This document shows positions 58,715 to 64,000 of a stretch of DNA of 64,000 nt, piece by piece. The translations under genes were made by a program, and so were the position numbers. Source of the stretch: Chrysogorgia sp. JL179-B06 (taxonomy: Eukaryota > Cnidaria > Anthozoa > Scleralcyonacea > Chrysogorgiidae); contig JAYKKM010000339.1 of assembly GCA_035772405.1 (NCBI GenBank), forward strand, positions 1,719,501-1,783,500, read 5' to 3'. How positions within the stretch are numbered: the stretch's first letter is position 1; the number at the start of each line of letters is the position of its first letter. The notes below the pieces were generated by a model. It had not been told where the DNA came from and ran no database searches. It worked only from the letters and a program-made list of their open reading frames with translations.

Positions 58715-59215
58715 CAATGAAAAATTCAGTTGTAAAATAACTCTTTTATTTGAAAGAACTCTTGAAACTATAAAGACTAATAACCATTCGCAACTTTTCC
58801 ATGTCTCACTTCACTCTTGAGATATTAAGATTTGTTTAATATGTAAATGATAATACTTATGACATCACACTGCATAATAATTTATTGAAAACGCTTATAT
58901 ATCCTTGAGATTATGTAATGAAATCACTTGAAATGCAGGTGCATGTGCGTGGATGTATCCAATGACATCAAATACGGCAAATCATCAAACGATTCCATGT
59001 GATGATGGTAAAGATATGCAGAATTTTTCAATAAGTCATTATGCATTGTGATGTCATAAGTATGATCATTTACATATTAAACAAATCTTAATATCTCAAG
59101 AGTGAAGTGAGATATGAAAAAGTTGTAAATGGTTAGTCTTTATAGTTTCAAGAGTTCTTTCAAAAAAGAGTTATTTTACAACTGAATTTTTCATTGCATA
59201 GGCACTTTCAAGGCT
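58715..59215. mobile_element. Fold-back MITE
   Basis: Inverted arms AATGAAAAATTCAGTTGTAA with TTTGAAAGAACTCTTGAAAC and complements. Confidence 0.7.
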
Positions 59216-59514
59216 TTCAAAATAATCACAGAATAAAAGAGCGGGAAAATAACCTGTTTCAAACAGGTTTTAGAGTCCAAGTATCGCCACATAATTAACG
59301 CGTTATTTAAAGTTTGAAACTGGGTTTGTCACTGCGACTTATTATCACGAACAGCTCTGTTTGTTGGCTTTCCACACTCACTAACACAACAAAACAAAGT
59401 TGGATAACAAAAGCTTGGAAAGGTTTTTGCTGTAGAAGCTGTGTTAAGTTGTGTCGATACTCAGAAAAACTCTAAACTCCCGAGCTAACACACTGAGCTA
59501 ACACACAGCGATAG

Positions 59515-59975
59515 CTAAAATGTTATTGTTTTATTTGGAAGAACTTTTAAAATGATAAAGTAACTTCTTTTGAAGATATTTGCTTCGCTTTGTTTCTGAA
59601 ATATTTGAGCTCGTTTGATTTGCAAATATCTAGAATTTCGTCACACATGCATAATGACTTACCGGAGAAGTCTGTGTATCACTTTCATTCTCAAACGAAA
59701 TCCTTTAAAATCAAGAAGTTTAGTGTTGTCGGAGAAACACACGCACATGTTATTCACACTTTAGTATTTTCATTTCATGAAGGCAAAGATATATAACATT
59801 CTCTGATAACTCATTATGCATGTGTGACGAAATTCCAGACATTTGCAAATCAAACAAACTGAAATATACCAAAAAGAAAGCGAAGAAACGAAAATCTTCA
59901 AAAGAAGTTACTTTATCATTTTAAAAGTTCTTCCAAATAAAACAATACTTTTTTTTGACGTTTTAGGTACTTTAA
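59515..59975. mobile_element. Fold-back MITE (relative of 56836-57295)
   Basis: Arms share TTATTTGGAAGAACTTTTAA and ATTTCGTCACACATGCATAA with 56836-57295. Confidence 0.7.
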
Positions 59976-60228
59976 TACAACTTTACTAATTCAAATTTCA
60001 ACTTCCTAAATTTATAACTAATAAAAACTTCTTATTCAACCATCGCTTTTCTCTCGTTTGCTTAATGGGTAATTTTCAATAAGATAATTTCTTTGTGGAT
60101 AATCTCACTATCCGGTATCCGGCCGGATATTTTCTATTATACCGGCCGGATACCGGATGATTTGTTTTTGACAGCTTTCCAAAGCGTATTAAATTTTTGC
60201 AACTAAACTGCAATGTTGAGCTTATTTC

Positions 60229-60601
60229 CAGTGTTGCCAAGTCAAGTTTCGTAAAAATCCCAATTAAGGAATGAAAATATCCCAAGATTCCCTATTTTTT
60301 ACCAAAAAATCCCAAGGTTCACCATAGGTTCACACAGCTTCATTTCCTGACTAGTTCCCAGGTCTCTATCGCCGTTTGAGTACTCTCTCCGACTCAAATA
60401 ACCGAGAGACAAGAGCTTTCAAATAGAAAATCTATTTCTTTAATTAAACATAAGTACAAATTCACACGCCTTTAAGGGTATTGAAATTGAAATCAGCTTT
60501 TTAAAACCGAAACTGTTTGCTCTGGAAAAATCCCAAAAAAATCCCAACTCCTTCAAAAAATCCCAAGATCTTGGGATAAAATCCCAAGGTTGGCAACATT
60601 G
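60229..60601. mobile_element. hAT-type MITE, 8 bp target duplication
   Basis: Ends CAGTGTTGCCAAG and complement of CAATGTTGCCAACC; exact 8 bp duplication CTTATTTC (60221-60228, 60602-60609). Inverted relative to the copy upstream of VHL. About 40 bp from the stop of the membrane-protein gene. Confidence 0.88.
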
Positions 60602-60641
60602 CTTATTTCACAGGCTTGTTTCCCGCGCACACCCGAGTTTC

Positions 60642-61598
60642 CTAGTCAGCGGTTAGTTTAATGGCGTTGAGGATTGGGCAACACAAGAGCGCTGATCCCC
60701 CTATTATCCATATAGCACCCCCAACAACCACAACCCTCATAGCTAATTGGTGAACAAAAGGCGAATGATGACCAGGCATGGGAAGATAACGATATATAAG
60801 AACGAGCATGGCTGGTGTGAATGTGGTTGCGCAGTAGAGAAATGCGAACACGATAGCGGCGCATGCGCGAATGATATGTATCTGGAATCCCTCGATCCGA
60901 CTCAAGCGGTAAAACCCAGAGACGCCCTTCCATAGCGAGTTCACCAACATGGTCGAGTAACTAATGTAGAGCAAGCGTTTGGCGGAATCTAACGTCTTTA
61001 CAACGTCCGACTGCGGAGAGCAGCCAGCGGACAACGAACACCCGATGCACGCGAGGCCGGCACGGCCCGAGCGCAGCACGAGGAGTTCCGTGTTGAGACA
61101 CGACAACGGCATGTCGCGGATTACCGCTGTCATCAACGACAGATGGCTGCTACGTGTTAATCTCGTTATGCGGTCATCATGTTCGTCGACCTCTTTGAAG
61201 GCCATTCTTATGGTGGCTACCCAGAAGGAGAAATGAGTTATATAAACTGCAATCGAGATTATATTCAAGAACACAGTTACCCATAGGATGATATTGTAAT
61301 TTTGAATAGCGCGATCGATGTCTGCTCTTTCCCATGAGCTGGTTTCACGGCATTCACGATGAGCACCACCAATCCGTCGCTCCCCGACGACTGTTGTCGA
61401 TGTATTCCGAGTAGCGTTGACGAATCTTGCATCAAGGTCAGCCCAGTCTCCTGTTTGCCTCCACGCGTTCTCTAGCACGGCAAGCAACGAACCAAGGTCG
61501 ATGGCTCGAAGGATGGCGAATAAAACAAACTGTGTTATTAAGCCGTTATTCTTTCTAACTTGGAGGGCTTCTCTTTCAGCTTTCACTCGGCGAGTCAT
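60642..61598 (-). CDS. Multi-pass membrane protein of unknown function, 318 aa
   Basis: One uninterrupted frame from ATG at 61598 to TAG at 60642, clearly more GC-rich than its surroundings. I count about five or six hydrophobic segments: roughly residues 19-46 (LITQFVLFAILRAIDLGSLL), 103-130 (NIILWVTVFLNIISIAVY), about 150-185, 200-225, 235-265 (CAAIVFAFLYCATTFTPAML) and 280-310. The loop between the first two carries Asn-X-Thr sites (NAT, NTS) and a cysteine, so it is probably extracellular. The N-terminus is basic (MTRRVKAERE). A mid-protein stretch (VIRDMPLSCLNTELLVLRSG) vaguely recalls the Asp-x-Pro region of TMEM26/TMEM121-type proteins, but this is too weak to name a family. It has no introns, so it may be a retrogene, a single-exon gene, or the large exon of a longer gene. 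A tRNA-like SINE begins about 100 bp upstream. Confidence 0.6.
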   Translation of the reverse strand: MTRRVKAEREALQVRKNNGLITQFVLFAILRAIDLGSLLAVLENAWRQTGDWADLDARFVNATRNTSTTVVGERRIGGAHRECRETSSWERADIDRAIQNYNIILWVTVFLNIISIAVYITHFSFWVATIRMAFKEVDEHDDRITRLTRSSHLSLMTAVIRDMPLSCLNTELLVLRSGRAGLACIGCSLSAGCSPQSDVVKTLDSAKRLLYISYSTMLVNSLWKGVSGFYRLSRIEGFQIHIIRACAAIVFAFLYCATTFTPAMLVLIYRYLPMPGHHSPFVHQLAMRVVVVGGAIWIIGGSALLCCPILNAIKLTAD

Positions 61599-61694
61599 GG
61601 CCTGGCTTGAATTGGATGACGGTCAGGTGTACAGTTGTTGGTTCCTAAATACACAAGAGGCAGAACACTTTTGTTTAGTTGAATTTGGTTTGGT

Positions 61695-61990
61695 TTGGTT
61701 TAGTTTATTAGATTTATCACTCTTTTAGGTGAACGGAATACCCCAACAGGCTAGAAGCACAATTGATAGTGGTTCCGAGGGCCTACGATTTAAGGTCGTT
61801 ATCCGAGAAGACCCGAAAGTCTTACCATTTGCTGATATTATTGCAAAGGCAGCACTTTCTCCTCGATTATTTTTAAGACCCTGAGTGGTGGTCCTACTCA
61901 AGAATTTGAACCTGTGTCTTCCAACTCATAGACATGTGTGGTAACCACTAACGAAGGGCCTTTGCTCGAAATCCTATCCTAATTACAACA
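61695..61990 (-). mobile_element. tRNA-derived SINE
   Basis: On the minus strand a tRNA-like head (TTAGTGGTTACCA, GGTTCAAATTC B box) is followed by a body ending CCGTTCACCTAAAAGAGTG. A body fragment is at 9120-9250. It lies about 100 bp upstream of the membrane-protein start codon. Confidence 0.65.
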
Positions 61991-62104
61991 ACACTCAAAA
62001 ACAACAAGTAATGGGACGCGTATAAGATTGCGGACAGTGTTACACTTACAACAAATTGTAAGGTATTCAAATTGTCCATAGTGTTAGCTAGATCATCGGC
62101 TAGA

Positions 62105-62665
62105 GTATTCCAGGTTCTTGTTGCTCAAACAATATAGATCAACCTGTAACCTTCTGATTGCCGGTGAGACGCTCTAACCATTGAGTTAACGAGACTCAGA
62201 TGGAGAGCAAAGGTTACAATGATGTACTAGTTCGATTGATATATGTACTGCCTATGCGGCAGTCACTATATATCGGTAATGCTTGGATGTGTTAATATAC
62301 ACAATGTTGTAGTGAATGTGGGAGATCTAGGAGTAGACAGACGATACATGGATGATCGTCAAGCTCATATCCTCAGAAAAATTATTCTTAGTGCCGGACA
62401 GGAATCAAACCTGTAACCTTCTGATTGACACTCTAACCATTGAGCTAACGAGACTCAGATGGAGAGTGAAGGTTACAATGATGTACTGGTGGAACCTAAC
62501 CTTCTTAATGCCAGTGAGATGCTCTAACTTGAGCTAACGAGACTCAGATGGAGAGAGAAGGTTACAATGATGTACTGGTGGAACCTAACCTTCTGATTGT
62601 CAGTGAGACACTCTAACCATTGAGCTACCGAGACTCAAATGGAGAGCAAAGGTTACATTGATGTA
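62105..62665 (-). mobile_element. Cluster of tRNA-derived SINE copies
   Basis: About four tRNA-like heads (minus strand TTAGCTCAATGGTTAGAG, ATCAGAAGGTTACAGGTT) with one good B box (GGTTTGATTCC near 62408) and a tail containing GATGATCGTCAAGCTCATAT (complement). They look ancestral to, or a relative of, the 87 bp arrays at 7, 11 and 16.5 kb. Confidence 0.8.
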
Positions 62666-62959
62666 ATGCTGCGATTGATAATAATAATAGTGGTAATAAT
62701 AATCTTTATTTAAACTCTTAGATCCCTTCAGTTCTACAAAACTGGTATTAATAGCATGAACAGTATTTCCAAATTATATCAAAGTTATCAAAACCAACTA
62801 AAAACTATACTAAAGACCACAATTATGAGAATTTACATCACAATCTAAAAGATAAGTAAAAAGTGTTTGTAATTTAAAAGTATTTATACAGGTAATCTCT
62901 CTGATATTATTTGGCACAGACTTCCAATCTTTTTCTCCTGCATAAATGTCTTTATTGAG

Positions 62960-63370
62960 TATTGTCTTTATAGTGATTTACTAACTAAATATAAACCTAC
63001 TCGTACTTTAAGATCATCTAACCGAAATCTGCTACTTGAGCCAAAATCCAAAACGGTGACTCATGCAGACAGAACATTCTCAGTTGCCGCACCAAAACTG
63101 TCAAATTCATTACCACAGGAAATTAGAAGCATTGATATTTTAAGTAGTTTTAAGTAGTTTTAAGTCAGCACTTAAGACTTTTCTTTTTTTAAATTAATAG
63201 TTTTTTGTTCATAGTGGTAATATATGTAGTAGGCTTTATCTTATAATGAAACTGTAATTAGTTTTATCAGTATAACATTAAGAATATATTGTTGTAAGAG
63301 CAGTGAGACTATTGTATAATGCTCCTAATACGTCTTTATTATTATTATTATTATTAGTTTTATAAGTAAC
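62960..63370 (+). mobile_element. Non-LTR retrotransposon 3' end
   Basis: Matches the end of 33489-34390 (ATATAAACCTACTCGTACTT, CCACAGGAAATTAGAAGCAT), with a TTATTATTATT tail. Its 3' UTR unit recurs at 63846-63930 and 63946-64000. Confidence 0.8.
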
Positions 63371-63384
63371 TTAAGTAACATTAA

Positions 63385-63841
63385 AGTGCCCATGACCCCA
63401 AATACGATATTACGGATATAGATGCTACACGAAGTGAAAAGTTGAATGCCAAAATATTTTATGATTTGAGCTTTGCGTTGATGTGCTATAAATATTTGTT
63501 TGTCAGAAATGGTAATGAGTGTGACGTCATTTACGGCATTTGGCTTTCTTTTCTGCTTTCCGTGTGATAGACTGGTTGAGGATTTGAGTGAAAAGTTGAT
63601 AAAATCTTTAGTATAGCGGTCAAGTACATCATCAACGTTTGAGTTAGATTAATTTGCTTTAACAGTAGAATATTGTATCCGAAATGATGCCGTAAATGAC
63701 GTCACACTCATTACCATTTCCGACAAACAAATCTTTATAGCACATCAACGCAAAGCTCAAATAATAAAATATTTTGGCATTCAACTTTTCACTTCATGTA
63801 GCATCTATATCAGTAATATCGTAGTTGGGGTCATGGGCACT
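63385..63841. mobile_element. TTAA-flanked fold-back MITE
   Basis: TTAA at 63381-63384 and 63842-63845; ends AGTGCCCATGACCCCAAATA and near complement; TGACGTCA in both arms (63520, 63697). Confidence 0.9.
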
Positions 63842-64000
63842 TTAAGAATATATTGTTGTAAGAGCATTGAGACTATTGTATAATGCTCTTAAAACATCTT
63901 TATTATTATTATTATTAGTTTTATAAGTAACTTAAGTAACTTTAAGAATGTATTGTTGTAAGAGCATTGAGACTATTGTATAATGCTGCTAAAACATCTT

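Overview
This is a 64 kb piece of an AT-rich, repeat-dense, intron-rich metazoan nuclear genome. The evidence is four multi-exon animal genes with GT-AG introns, SINEs with tRNA- and 5S-like parts, Penelope-like and non-LTR retrotransposon fragments, and many non-autonomous DNA transposons. The gene set and divergent ephrin suggest an invertebrate, perhaps non-bilaterian; I cannot name the taxon. There are no prokaryotic features.

Genes were rebuilt by joining short coding islands whose splice sites and phases agree. (1) A seven-exon gene on the minus strand, 26816 down to 11474, encodes a 457-residue transmembrane ephrin-like ligand. (2) A two-exon VHL (von Hippel-Lindau) gene runs on the plus strand, 28097-29383, divergent from the ephrin gene. 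(3) A nine-exon PLEKHF/Phafin gene (PH + FYVE domains) runs on the minus strand, 42525 down to about 35175. (4) A nine-exon DCAF7/WDR68/HAN11 gene (WD40 protein) runs on the plus strand, 42993-57713, head-to-head with PLEKHF across a 467 bp gap. (5) An unspliced 318-residue multi-pass membrane protein of unknown function lies on the minus strand, 60642-61598.

Layout: 1-11450 holds repeats only: a Penelope fragment, retroelement fragments, fold-back elements and two tRNA-like tandem arrays. 11474-26816 is the ephrin gene, its introns packed with nested transposons, a third tRNA-like array and a minisatellite. 27426-28069 is a hAT-type element ending 27 bp before the VHL start codon. 29384-35170 is repeats, including a satellite-bearing element and two retroelement fragments. 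35175-57713 is the PLEKHF/DCAF7 pair; DCAF7 introns hold two satellites, a 1.5 kb hAT-like element, a Penelope fragment and a partial duplication of its own exon 8. 57714-64000 is repeats plus the membrane-protein gene.

The genes do not form a pathway. DCAF7 and VHL are both ubiquitin-ligase substrate-receptor type proteins (CUL4 and CUL2 respectively), Phafin acts at endosomes and ephrin at the cell surface. The strongest non-genic signals are a set of unrelated elements that all use TTAA target sites, a large excess of the palindrome TGACGTCA mostly inside fold-back elements, and the 87 bp tRNA-like arrays around the ephrin gene.
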